From Gemmiger formicilis (GTDB lineage: Bacteria > Bacillota > Clostridia > Oscillospirales > Ruminococcaceae), in the NCBI RefSeq assembly GCF_024462815.1, contig NZ_JANGCG010000001.1:310001-374000 (forward strand): a DNA stretch of 64,000 bases, read 5' to 3'. Below, one piece after another: positions 15,298 to 24,050 of the stretch. Below the pieces are notes generated by a model that had not been told where the DNA came from, ran no database searches, and saw only the letters and a list, made by a program, of their open reading frames with translations. Both the position numbers and the translations under genes were made by a program. How positions within the stretch are numbered: position 1 is the stretch's first letter; the number at the start of each line of letters is the position of its first letter.

Positions 15298-15912
15298 AAA
15301 CGTTTCTGTCGCCGTCAGCACCGCCGCTGTCACCAGCGCTGCGGCAAAACGCACTGTCAGCCGCCGCACGGTTCCGGGTGTTTCCCGCGTGGCGCGTCCC
15401 TGCACAGTACGGAACAACTCCCGTGCCAAGCGTACCGACCATCCCGCCAGCCACAGGCACAAAAAGAGTGTTGCCACGTCCGAAACCACCGTTCCGGTCC
15501 TGTACTGCACCAGCCCCGCCGCGCCGTTTGCAGCTGCTACCGAGGCCGCGCAGTACCCCAAAAAGGTGCCGCGTGCCGCAAACAAGAGCGCCAGCAGACC
15601 AGCACCCCACACACAGAAGCCGCACAAAAACACCGCCGTCAGCTGCAAAAAATCAATCGCAAGCTGCGCCCGAAGGAGCTGCACAAAGGCCGCTTCCTCC
15701 GGGCCTTTTTCGTAGTAGGCCGCCAGCTGCTGCCCCAGCGCCGAGGTACTGCCCCTGCCCAGCCATACGCCCGGCAGATAACCAGCCAGAAACAACATTC
15801 CCAGCAGCCAGGCAACGTCAAACGTTTTCTCGCCGGACTCTTTCCGCGGGCGTTCTGCTGCCTGTCTGCGCGGCAGCATAGGCCGTCGCAGTGCCGTCTG
15901 TGCCGCCCGCAT
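15265..15912 (-). CDS. Membrane protein, probably SpoIIM-like
   Basis: A 215-residue, strongly hydrophobic protein: a basic N-terminal tail (about residues 1-35), a first membrane segment (VAWLLGMLFLAGYLPGVWLG), a soluble loop with AYYEKGPEEAAFVQ, then three or four more membrane segments. The layout and the closeness to xerD suggest stage II sporulation protein M, which in Bacillus helps peptidoglycan remodelling in engulfment. Similarity by eye is limited. It starts at the upstream gene's stop (1-base overlap, TGATG) and its 3' end overlaps the convergent recombinase gene. Confidence 0.55.
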   Translation of the reverse strand: MRAAQTALRRPMLPRRQAAERPRKESGEKTFDVAWLLGMLFLAGYLPGVWLGRGSTSALGQQLAAYYEKGPEEAAFVQLLRAQLAIDFLQLTAVFLCGFCVWGAGLLALLFAARGTFLGYCAASVAAANGAAGLVQYRTGTVVSDVATLFLCLWLAGWSVRLARELFRTVQGRATRETPGTVRRLTVRFAAALVTAAVLTATETFLRLVILRLGH

Positions 15913-16322
15913 CAGCGACCCTCCTGCAGAGCCGCCGCAGCACCGCCCAGCAGCCCCCCAAGCATCAGCGCCAACGGCAGCATTGCGTTGCCCCCCTGCC
16001 AGTCCGGCATACCGCCCGCCAGCAGTGTAGCCGCCAACAGGCAGACCGTGTAAAATGCGCCGCACCCCAGACCACACAGCAGCAGCTTTTCCTTTAGGCG
16101 TCTTGCTAGCACAAAGCCAGAGACCGCCACCCCGATGGAGGCCGCCATACAGGCCATTGGACGCACCGCAGAAAGTGGCAGATTGGTGCGGGTCAGCAGC
16201 AACGCCGCCAGTGCCAGCAGCAGCATACACACTCCCACACCGCAGCCGAAGGCCAGCAGCAGCGCCACAGCCGCCGGATTTCCCGCCTTGATTTTGGTTT
16301 TGCGCAGATTCTTTCCTGACAT
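15912..16322 (-). CDS. TIGR04086 family membrane protein
   Basis: A 136-residue protein with four hydrophobic segments (AAVALLLAFGCGVGVCMLLLA, MACMAASIGVAVSGFVLA, LLCGLGCGAFYTVCLL, LPLALMLGGLLGGAAAAL) and a short basic N-terminus. Size, spacing and position just after yajC fit TIGR04086, a Clostridia membrane family of unknown role that is sometimes found next to the SCIFF peptide genes; no such Cys-rich peptide gene is visible here. Its AAGGGGG ribosome-binding site lies inside the hairpin that separates it from yajC. Confidence 0.75.
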   Translation of the reverse strand: MSGKNLRKTKIKAGNPAAVALLLAFGCGVGVCMLLLALAALLLTRTNLPLSAVRPMACMAASIGVAVSGFVLARRLKEKLLLCGLGCGAFYTVCLLAATLLAGGMPDWQGGNAMLPLALMLGGLLGGAAAALQEGR

Positions 16323-16328
16323 AACAAA

Positions 16329-16366
16329 ACGCCCCCTTGCACAGTCAACACTATGCAGGAGGGCGT
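16329..16366 (-). terminator. Intercistronic hairpin between yajC and the TIGR04086 gene
   Basis: ACGCCCTCCTGCA and TGCAAGGGGGCGT (minus-strand reading) pair with two mismatches, followed by TTTTG. It can act as a partial terminator. The 3' arm also contains the downstream ribosome-binding site. Confidence 0.7.
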
Positions 16367-16380
16367 GTGTTTTATGTCAA

Positions 16381-16731
16381 TTACTTCTTGACAGGGGTAG
16401 CCTTGCTGTCCTTGCCGGTGTCCAGCTTCTCCACAGCGGAGATAGCGGAACGGCGGAAGCGAATCTTCGTGCGGTCGCTGCCGGTCTCGATAACGAGGGT
16501 GTCATCCTTGTCCGCAATGGCGCAGACGATGCCGACAATACCGCCGATGGTGGTAACCTTATCACCAATCTCGATGGAGCCGCGCATTGCCGCGTCCTTC
16601 TTGTCCTGACGCTTCTGCGGCAGATAAATCAGAACAACCATAAATACGAGGATGAGAATCATCGGCAGGAAGCTGAGCAGCATTTCGGTGGTGCTGGCCG
16701 TGCCGGAAGCGGCATTCAGAAACTGAATCAT
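16381..16731 (-). CDS. yajC: Preprotein translocase subunit YajC
   Basis: A 116-residue single-span protein: a short N-terminus, one membrane helix (LLSFLPMILILVFMVVLIYLP), then a cytoplasmic domain with the family pattern QKRQDKKDAAMRGSIEIGDKVTTIGGIVGIV. YajC associates with SecDF-YidC and the Sec channel at the inner membrane. ATG 16731 is preferred over an upstream ATG at 16755 because AAGGAG lies about 10 bases before it. It follows tgt, the classic queA-tgt-yajC order. Confidence 0.95.
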   Translation of the reverse strand: MIQFLNAASGTASTTEMLLSFLPMILILVFMVVLIYLPQKRQDKKDAAMRGSIEIGDKVTTIGGIVGIVCAIADKDDTLVIETGSDRTKIRFRRSAISAVEKLDTGKDSKATPVKK

Positions 16732-16812
16732 AATACGTATACTCCTTAAAAACAACGATTTCTTTTATTATATCGAATAAAAGCACATTATGCAAGCATT
16801 TTGTACAAAAAA

Positions 16813-18033
<1,221 letters not shown>

Positions 18034-18054
18034 TTATCGTTTCGTCAATGTTTT

Positions 18055-19083
18055 TTATCGAATAAACATAGCATCGCCAAAACTGAAAAATCTATACCGT
18101 TCCTCAACCGCGACCTTGTAGGCGGCCATGGTCTTATCGTAACCGTAGAAGGCGGCAATCAGCATAATGAGGGTGCTCTCCGGCAGGTGGAAGTTTGTAA
18201 TCAGGCCGTCAATGGCGTGCAGCTCAATGCCGGGGTAGATAAAGATGCTGGTATTGCCGCTGCACGGCACAATTTTTCCGTACTTGGCCCAGACGGATTC
18301 CAGCGTGCGGCAGCTGGTCGTGCCAACGGCAATCACGCGGTGCCCGGCAGCGCGGGTCTCGTTAATAAGTCTGGCAGTTTCCTCGCTGACGGAATACCAC
18401 TCGCTGTGCATCTGGTGGTCCTCAATGGATTCTTCATTCACAGGGCGGAAGGTACCCAGACCCACGTGCAGCGTAACCTCCGCAATATTGACGCCGCGGG
18501 AACGGATAGTGTCCATCAGCTGCGGCGTGAAGTGCAGGCCCGCGGTGGGCGCTGCGGCGCTGCCCAGTTCCTTTGCGTAAACTGTCTGGTACTGGCTCTG
18601 ATCCTCCAGCTGCTTGGTGATATAGGGCGGCAGCGGCATTTTACCGAACTCGTCCAGCTTTTCGTACAGCGTCTCGGTGTCATAGGTGAAGGTCACATAC
18701 TTGTTGCCGTCAGGCAGTGTCTCATCCACCACTGCGGTCAGGCTTCCGTCGCCAAATTCCACCTTTGTGCCGGGCTGCATCCGCTTGCCGGGGCGGGCCA
18801 GACACTCCCACGTGTCCCCCTTGACCTGACGCAGCAGCAGCAGCTCACAGACCGCACCGGTGGGAACCTTTGTGCCCATCAGGCGGGCGGGCAGCACCTT
18901 GGAGTTGTTGACCACCAGCAAATCGCCCTTTTCCAGATAATGCGGTAGTTCATGAAAGACCGAGTGCAGAATCTTATCGCTCTTGCGGTCCAGCACCATC
19001 AGGCGGGCAGCATCGCGGGGGTCGGCAGGCTCCTGAGCAATCAGCTCCTTGGGCAGGTCATACCAGAAATCTTTTTTCAGCAT
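18055..19083 (-). CDS. queA: S-adenosylmethionine:tRNA ribosyltransferase-isomerase
   Basis: A 342-residue enzyme that transfers and isomerises the ribosyl group of SAM onto preQ1-modified tRNA to give epoxyqueuosine. Family segments are FWYDLPKELIAQEPADPRDAARLMVLDR at the start (shown with gaps in matching), VNNSKVLPARLMG, then AAPTAGLHFT and the C-terminal LITNFHLPESTL. AAGGATG precedes the ATG. It heads a minus-strand run (queA-tgt-yajC and two membrane genes) that diverges from the lysine operon. No preQ1 riboswitch was seen upstream. Confidence 0.97.
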   Translation of the reverse strand: MLKKDFWYDLPKELIAQEPADPRDAARLMVLDRKSDKILHSVFHELPHYLEKGDLLVVNNSKVLPARLMGTKVPTGAVCELLLLRQVKGDTWECLARPGKRMQPGTKVEFGDGSLTAVVDETLPDGNKYVTFTYDTETLYEKLDEFGKMPLPPYITKQLEDQSQYQTVYAKELGSAAAPTAGLHFTPQLMDTIRSRGVNIAEVTLHVGLGTFRPVNEESIEDHQMHSEWYSVSEETARLINETRAAGHRVIAVGTTSCRTLESVWAKYGKIVPCSGNTSIFIYPGIELHAIDGLITNFHLPESTLIMLIAAFYGYDKTMAAYKVAVEERYRFFSFGDAMFIR

Positions 19084-19099
19084 CTTGTATCATCCTTTT

Positions 19100-19113
19100 T
19101 CACTTTAAAGTGA
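19100..19113. repeat. 14-bp palindrome in the queA 5' region
   Basis: TCACTTTAAAGTGA is a perfect palindrome ending 17 bases upstream of the queA start codon and 8 bases before the TTGACA of the divergent promoter. It may be an operator; nothing else supports this. Confidence 0.45.
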
Positions 19114-19120
19114 TATTATC

Positions 19121-19149
19121 TTGACATTCTTACGCAGGAATACTATAAT
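19121..19149 (+). promoter_or_regulatory. Consensus sigma-A promoter of the lysine operon
   Basis: TTGACA (19121-19126) and TATAAT (19144-19149), 17 bases apart, match the consensus at all twelve positions. Transcription would begin near 19156, exactly at the riboswitch. Confidence 0.92.
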
Positions 19150-19156
19150 GAATCCA

Positions 19157-19380
19157 AACACAGAGGCGCGAAGCGCATCAGTACCGGCTTCCTTATTCCC
19201 CGCCAAGGGCGGAGGCCGGGAAAGGGTTCTTCGCCGAAGGGGATGCGCGGCACGCATCTGCCTGGGTCCGCAGCCGAACAGGTGCGGGACTGTCACACTG
19301 TAAACCAGTGTGTTGCGCTGTGTTATATGCAATATGATATTATATTGCATTTTGTGCCGGTTTTCAAGCCGGTTTTTTTA
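19157..19380 (+). promoter_or_regulatory. Lysine riboswitch (L-box) with terminator
   Basis: The leader carries the L-box landmarks in order: closing helix P1 AACACAG (19157-19163) with CTGTGTT (19318-19324), AGAGGCGCGAAGCGC then CATCAGTA, GGGAAAGGG, CGCCGAAGG, CCTGGGTC and GGACTGTC. Downstream, CCGGTTTTCAAGCCGG (19357-19372) plus seven Ts is a terminator. A further inverted repeat, ATGCAATAT/ATATTGCAT near 19327-19350, lies between and may take part in switching. Lysine binding should stop transcription before asd, dapA and dapB. Confidence 0.93.
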
Positions 19381-19453
19381 TTATCTGTGCAAATTTCTGC
19401 CAAAGTCGCATAGATATGAGGAAGGGTATCGTGAAAGGAAGGTCTTAGTCAGG

Positions 19454-20530
19454 ATGAAACAGTACAATGTTGGTGTCATCGGTGCAACCGGTATGGTCGG
19501 CCAGCGCTTTATCACGCTGCTGGAAAATCACCCCTGGTTCAATCTGGTTGCCCTTGCAGCCAGCGCACGCAGTGCAGGCAAAACCTATGAGGAGGCCATC
19601 GGCAGCCGCTGGCTGATGAAAACCCCCATGCCCGAGAGCGTCAAGAAAATGGTTGTGCTGGATGCCGCCAACGTGGAGGAGGTTGCCGCCAAGGTTGATT
19701 TCGTTTTCTGCGCAGTCAATATGAAGAAGGACGAAATCAAGGCTCTGGAGGAGGCCTACGCCAAGGCCGAGTGCCCGGTTGTCTCCAACAACAGCGCCCA
19801 CCGCTTCACTCCTGACGTGCCGATGGTTGTGCCCGAAATCAACGCCGACCATATTGAGATCATCCCCGCACAGCGCAAGCGTCTGGGCACCAAGCGCGGC
19901 TTTGTGGCCGTCAAGTCCAACTGCAGCCTGCAGAGCTATGTGCCCGCCCTGCATCCCCTGCGCAAGTACGGCATCTCCGACGTGCTGGTCTGCACCTATC
20001 AGGCCATTTCCGGCGCCGGTAAGACGTTTGAAACCTTCCCCGACATTCTGGATAACGTCATTCCCTACATCGGCGGCGAGGAAGAAAAGAGTGAACAGGA
20101 GCCTCTGAAGCTGTGGGGCCACATTGAGGGCGACAAGATTGTTTCCGCCAACTCCCCTCGTTTTACGGCGCAGTGCCTGCGTGTGCCTGTCTCGGACGGT
20201 CATATGGGCGCCGTCTTTGTGCGGTTTGAGCATAAACCCAGCAAAGAGGAAATTCTGCAGGCGTGGAAGGAGTTCCACGGCCCCGCGCAGGATCTGAACC
20301 TGCCCAGCGCCCCGAAGCAGTTCCTGCACTATTTTGAGGAGAACGACCGCCCGCAGCCCAAGCTGGACCGTATGCTGGAAAACGGTATGGCCGTCAGCAT
20401 CGGCCGCCTGCGTGAGGATACCCAGTACGATTACAAGTTCGTCTGCCTGTCCCACAACACGCTGCGCGGTGCCGCCGGCGGTGCCGTTCTGCTTGCAGAG
20501 CTGCTGGCCGCGAAGGGCTATTTTGACTGA
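19454..20530 (+). CDS. asd: Aspartate-semialdehyde dehydrogenase
   Basis: A 358-residue NADPH enzyme that reduces aspartyl phosphate to the semialdehyde, the branch point to lysine, methionine and threonine. The N-terminal nucleotide motif is GVIGATGMVGQRF (residues 6-18), and the active-site Cys lies in KSNCSLQSYVPAL near residue 157. Length and sequence fit the archaeal/yeast-like Asd type that many Clostridia use. ATG 19454 is chosen because an open frame upstream reads through the riboswitch. It is the first gene behind the L-box. Confidence 0.95.
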   Translation: MKQYNVGVIGATGMVGQRFITLLENHPWFNLVALAASARSAGKTYEEAIGSRWLMKTPMPESVKKMVVLDAANVEEVAAKVDFVFCAVNMKKDEIKALEEAYAKAECPVVSNNSAHRFTPDVPMVVPEINADHIEIIPAQRKRLGTKRGFVAVKSNCSLQSYVPALHPLRKYGISDVLVCTYQAISGAGKTFETFPDILDNVIPYIGGEEEKSEQEPLKLWGHIEGDKIVSANSPRFTAQCLRVPVSDGHMGAVFVRFEHKPSKEEILQAWKEFHGPAQDLNLPSAPKQFLHYFEENDRPQPKLDRMLENGMAVSIGRLREDTQYDYKFVCLSHNTLRGAAGGAVLLAELLAAKGYFD

Positions 20531-20569
20531 TTTGCTGCAAAGTGCAGCTTGGTGTAAGGAGAATTTCTT

Positions 20570-21460
20570 ATGAAGAAGCCTGTATTTACCGGCGCCGCCG
20601 TGGCCATCATTACCCCCATGAACGCGGACGGCAGTGTCAATTTTGACGAGCTGGGCCGCATCATTGAGGACCAGATTGCCCACAGCACCGATGCCATTGT
20701 CATCTGCGGCACCACCGGCGAGTCCCCGACATTGACGGACGAGGAGCACACCGCGTGCATCCGCTACGCAGTCGAAAAAACAGCGGGGCGCGTTCCTGTC
20801 ATTGCAGGCACTGGCTCCAACGATACCAAGTATGCCATCTGGCTGTCCCAGCAGGCCGAGGCTGACGGTGCTGACGCGCTGTTGCTGGTGACGCCCTACT
20901 ACAACAAAACCAGTCAGGCGGGCCTGATTGCCCATTACACGGCCATTGCGGACGCGGTGCATCTGCCCTGCATCCTCTACAATGTGCCCAGCCGCACCGG
21001 CTGCAACCTGACCCCCGCCTCTCTGGCAGAGCTTGCCAAGCATCCGAACATCAACGCCGTCAAGGAGGCCAGCGGCAACATCAGTCAGGTGGCCGAGATT
21101 GCCGCCGCCTGCGGTGACAGCCTGAACATCTACTCCGGCAACGATGACCAGATTGTTCCCCTGCTGGCGCTGGGCGGCAAGGGTGTTATCAGCGTACTTT
21201 CCAACGTAGCGCCGCAGTATACCCATGACATCTGCGCCAAGTGGTTTGCCGGTGAGACCGCCGAGAGCCTGTCCATGCAGCTCCGGGCGCTCAAGCTCAT
21301 CAAGGCCCTGTTTGCCGATGTGAACCCCATCCCTGTCAAGTGGGCAATGAACCGTTTGGGCTGGCAGGCTGGCGACTGCCGCCTGCCGCTGGTAGCACCG
21401 TCTGCCGCTGTGCAGGCACAGTTGGAGAATGCAATGCAGGAATTCGGCCTGCTGAAATAA
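20570..21460 (+). CDS. dapA: 4-hydroxy-tetrahydrodipicolinate synthase
   Basis: A 296-residue aldolase-type enzyme that condenses pyruvate with aspartate semialdehyde. GTTGESPTLTDEEH (near residue 46), the catalytic Tyr in YNVPSRTGCNL (near 137) and the Schiff-base Lys in VKEASGNI (near 164) are all present. TAAGGAG precedes the ATG. It follows asd in the lysine-controlled operon and is followed by a hairpin before dapB. Confidence 0.97.
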   Translation: MKKPVFTGAAVAIITPMNADGSVNFDELGRIIEDQIAHSTDAIVICGTTGESPTLTDEEHTACIRYAVEKTAGRVPVIAGTGSNDTKYAIWLSQQAEADGADALLLVTPYYNKTSQAGLIAHYTAIADAVHLPCILYNVPSRTGCNLTPASLAELAKHPNINAVKEASGNISQVAEIAAACGDSLNIYSGNDDQIVPLLALGGKGVISVLSNVAPQYTHDICAKWFAGETAESLSMQLRALKLIKALFADVNPIPVKWAMNRLGWQAGDCRLPLVAPSAAVQAQLENAMQEFGLLK

Positions 21461-21466
21461 TTTCAC

Positions 21467-21500
21467 AGCCGACCCACTGCAACCGGCGGGTCGGCTTTTG
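21467..21500 (+). terminator. Intercistronic hairpin between dapA and dapB
   Basis: AGCCGACCC (21467-21475) pairs with GGGTCGGCT (21488-21496), then TTTGCTTTTT. It could reduce transcription into dapB or only stabilise upstream RNA. Confidence 0.75.
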
Positions 21501-21527
21501 CTTTTTGACACGAAAGGAACTGTAACA

Positions 21528-22295
21528 ATGACGGATATCATCATTCAGGGCATTTATGGCCGTATGGGCCGTGCTCTGCTGGAAAAAATCGCCGTGCGCA
21601 ACGATTGCCGCATTGTCGCGGGTGTGGACCGTGAAGCCGGAAAGATTGGCGAAATCCCTGTCTACGCCGGGTTTGACGCACTGCCCTGCAAGGGCGTAAT
21701 CATTGATTTTTCCTCTCCCGCCGGGGCGGTCACAGCCGCGCAGTACGGTGCTGAGCACGGTCTGCCCTGCGTCATCTGCTCCACCGGTCTTTCCAAGGAG
21801 GATGAGGCCGTGCTGGAAGCCGCCAGCGCAAAAACGCCGGTTTTCCGCAGCGCCAATATGTCGGTGGGTGTGAATGTGCTGATTGAGCTGGCACGCCAGG
21901 CTACAAAGATTCTGGGCGGCGAGTTCGACATTGAAATCGTTGAGAAGCACCACCACAACAAGCTGGACGCCCCCAGCGGCACGGCACTGATGATTGCCGA
22001 TGCCATCAACGCCGAGGCGGGCGGCCGCTATGAATACGTCTATGACCGCACGCAGGTGCGCCAGAAGCGCGGTGCGCAGGAGCTGGGCATCAGCTCTATC
22101 CGCGGCGGCGGCATCGTCGGCGAGCACGATGTGCTGTTCTGCGGACCGGACGAGGTTGTGACCCTGAGCCACAGCGCGGGCAGCCGCGGCGTATTCGCCG
22201 ATGGTGCCGTGCAGGCGGCGCTCTACATTGCCGCCCTGACCCCCGGCTACTACACCATGACTGATTTGCTGCGAGGTAAGCTCGTATGCGAATGA
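21528..22295 (+). CDS. dapB: 4-hydroxy-tetrahydrodipicolinate reductase
   Basis: A 255-residue NAD(P)H enzyme of the lysine/diaminopimelate pathway. The Rossmann start IQGIYGRMGRALLEK, the CSTGLSKEDE segment and the catalytic HHHNKLDAPSGTA motif near residue 140 are intact. Start 21528 follows AAAGGA with good spacing; an earlier ATG at 21498 lies in the hairpin's T-rich end. Its last 10 bases overlap the CapA-like gene. Confidence 0.97.
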   Translation: MTDIIIQGIYGRMGRALLEKIAVRNDCRIVAGVDREAGKIGEIPVYAGFDALPCKGVIIDFSSPAGAVTAAQYGAEHGLPCVICSTGLSKEDEAVLEAASAKTPVFRSANMSVGVNVLIELARQATKILGGEFDIEIVEKHHHNKLDAPSGTALMIADAINAEAGGRYEYVYDRTQVRQKRGAQELGISSIRGGGIVGEHDVLFCGPDEVVTLSHSAGSRGVFADGAVQAALYIAALTPGYYTMTDLLRGKLVCE

Positions 22296-23506
22296 GAGGC
22301 AACGATATTGCCGCCTGTCTGGTAATTGCGCTGGGCGTTGGCGGTGTTCTGGCGGGTTCACTGCTTGGCGGGCCATCCTTCACCACACTGCCCGCCGTTG
22401 ACCCGCAGCCGGTCTCCGTAGACGTGCCTATGCCTACCGCCGAGCCTGAACCCACACCGGAGCCTACCCCCACGGTCGAAACCGTGCGTTTTTCCGCCAC
22501 CGGTGACGATTTGATTCATGACGGCATCTTTCTGCAGGCAAGGGAGCGCGGCGGCGACCACTATGACTTTGATTTTGCCTATGAGGAGATGCGGGACTTC
22601 TACACCCAGTTTGACGTGAACTGGCTCAATCAGGAAACCCTTGTCAATGACCAGTTTGACGCCAGCGGCTACCCGATGTTCTCCACCCCCGGTGCCATCA
22701 CCGACACGCTGTACAATCTCGGCTTCCGGGTGTTCAGCCTGTCCAACAATCACAGCTATGACAAGGGTGCTGCGGGCATTGAGGCTTCGCTGGAGCACTG
22801 GGCCTCGATGCCGGAGGACGTTGCCTACATGGGCTTCTACAATCTGGACACCTATGACGATTATGTCTATCAGACCGTCAACGGCATCACTTTCGGCTAT
22901 CTTTCCTACACCGAGCACACCAACGGCCTGCCCACGCCCTCCGGCGCTGTGCACGGCGTTGTTTATCTGGATGACCACGAGACGATTGCCAAGCAGATTG
23001 CCGCTATGCGCCCCAACTGTGATGTGCTTGTAGTCAGCGCCCATATGGGCACCGAAGGCTCGCACGAGGTCAACGATTTCCAGAAATCGACCGCCCAGTG
23101 GCTGGCCGATCAGGGCGTTGACCTGATTATCGGCACCCATCCCCACGTGGTGCAGAACGCCGAATGGTTGACCGGCGCAAACGGCAACACCACCTTTGTG
23201 GTCTACAGCCTTGGCAACTTCATCAACGCGCAGTCCTCCCGGGATAACGTGATTGGTGCCATTCTGGACATAACCTTCCAGAAAACCACCCAGCCCGACG
23301 GCAGCACCAGCCTTGCCATGCTGGACCCCAAGCTGCACTGCGTCATCAGCCAGTACGAGGCCGGGTATAAAAACATCCGCGTTATCCCCTACAGCCAATA
23401 TACCGATGAGCTGGGCGCGGCGCACGGGGAATTTACCCTCTCCCGCGAGTACATCGAGAGCGTGCTCCGCAATTCTATTGACGAGCAGTTTATAACGTTA
23501 GAGTAA
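22286..23506 (+). CDS. CapA family phosphoesterase-like lipid/membrane-anchored protein
   Basis: A 406-residue extracellular protein. Residues 1-30 form a membrane anchor or signal peptide (DIAACLVIALGVGGVLAGSLL), residues 40-68 a Pro/Glu/Thr linker, and the rest a CapA/PgsA-type metallophosphoesterase domain. Metal-ligand segments are ATGDDLIHD, NQETL, LSNNHSYDKG, VSAHMGTE and GTHPHVVQ. In capsule loci this family takes part in poly-gamma-glutamate synthesis; most stand-alone members have no known substrate. It overlaps dapB by 10 bases, so it is probably co-transcribed with the diaminopimelate genes. Confidence 0.87.
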   Translation: MRMRGNDIAACLVIALGVGGVLAGSLLGGPSFTTLPAVDPQPVSVDVPMPTAEPEPTPEPTPTVETVRFSATGDDLIHDGIFLQARERGGDHYDFDFAYEEMRDFYTQFDVNWLNQETLVNDQFDASGYPMFSTPGAITDTLYNLGFRVFSLSNNHSYDKGAAGIEASLEHWASMPEDVAYMGFYNLDTYDDYVYQTVNGITFGYLSYTEHTNGLPTPSGAVHGVVYLDDHETIAKQIAAMRPNCDVLVVSAHMGTEGSHEVNDFQKSTAQWLADQGVDLIIGTHPHVVQNAEWLTGANGNTTFVVYSLGNFINAQSSRDNVIGAILDITFQKTTQPDGSTSLAMLDPKLHCVISQYEAGYKNIRVIPYSQYTDELGAAHGEFTLSREYIESVLRNSIDEQFITLE

Positions 23507-23524
23507 CAGAAAGGAAGCCTGTTT

Positions 23525-23980
23525 ATGTACGGTGTCAGCAAAATCAGCAGCGAGCAGAACATTATGCTCACCACCTTTCCCGGTGCGCAGTACAGCGCGC
23601 AAAGTCTGGCCGAGCACCTGAATGTATTTGCACAGGCGGGCATTGTGGTGGATATGATTTGCCAGAGTGCGCCCCGCGGTGCGGCGGTGGATTTCAGCTT
23701 CACCACCAGCTACGATAACTTTGCCGCGGTTATGAAGGCCCTGCCTGCCGCCGCCAAGACCAATCCTCCGCTTGTTTCCGGCGGGTACAGCAAGATCAAC
23801 CTGTTCGGTGAGGAGATGGTCACCAGCTGCGGCGTTGCCGCCCGCGCACTGGCTGCGCTGGCCGGGGCCAACATTGAAATTGTGCTTATCACAACCAGTG
23901 ACCTTGATATTTCCCTGCTGATTCGCCAGCAGGACGAGGATTCCGCACTGGAAGTACTGCACAAGGCGTTTGAGGTCTGA
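23525..23980 (+). CDS. Free-standing ACT-domain protein (aspartokinase regulatory-like)
   Basis: A 151-residue protein that reads like the C-terminal tandem ACT part of aspartate kinase. The first unit has LAEHLNVFAQAGIVVDMICQS; the second has KINLFGEEMVTSCGVAARALAALAGANIEIVLITTSDLDIS and ends LEVLHKAFEV, the usual end of LysC. There is no kinase domain; the start has its own AAAGGAAG site. It lies 18 bases after the CapA-like gene in the riboswitch-controlled lysine operon. It may be a lysine sensor that binds a separate aspartokinase, like the beta subunit of Bacillus LysC; that is inference. Confidence 0.85.
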   Translation: MYGVSKISSEQNIMLTTFPGAQYSAQSLAEHLNVFAQAGIVVDMICQSAPRGAAVDFSFTTSYDNFAAVMKALPAAAKTNPPLVSGGYSKINLFGEEMVTSCGVAARALAALAGANIEIVLITTSDLDISLLIRQQDEDSALEVLHKAFEV

Positions 23981-24002
23981 TTTTTTTCAGCTACTACAAA
24001 AA

Positions 24003-24050
24003 ACTGCCGCCGGGGCACCCTGTTATGGGTAGCCCCGGCGGCTTTATTTA
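24003..24050. terminator. Bidirectional terminator between convergent operons
   Basis: GCCGCCGGGGC (24006-24016) pairs with GCCCCGGCGGC (24032-24042), with A/T-rich flanks suitable for both directions. Confidence 0.88.

Noticed and set aside
15378-15881. Plus-strand frames opposite the SpoIIM-like gene
   Set aside because: Pro/Arg/Ser-rich translations typical of antisense GC-rich DNA; the minus strand encodes membrane helices.
19084-19120. preQ1 riboswitch in front of queA
   Set aside because: The leader is too short and lacks the C-rich aptamer loop and A-rich tail.
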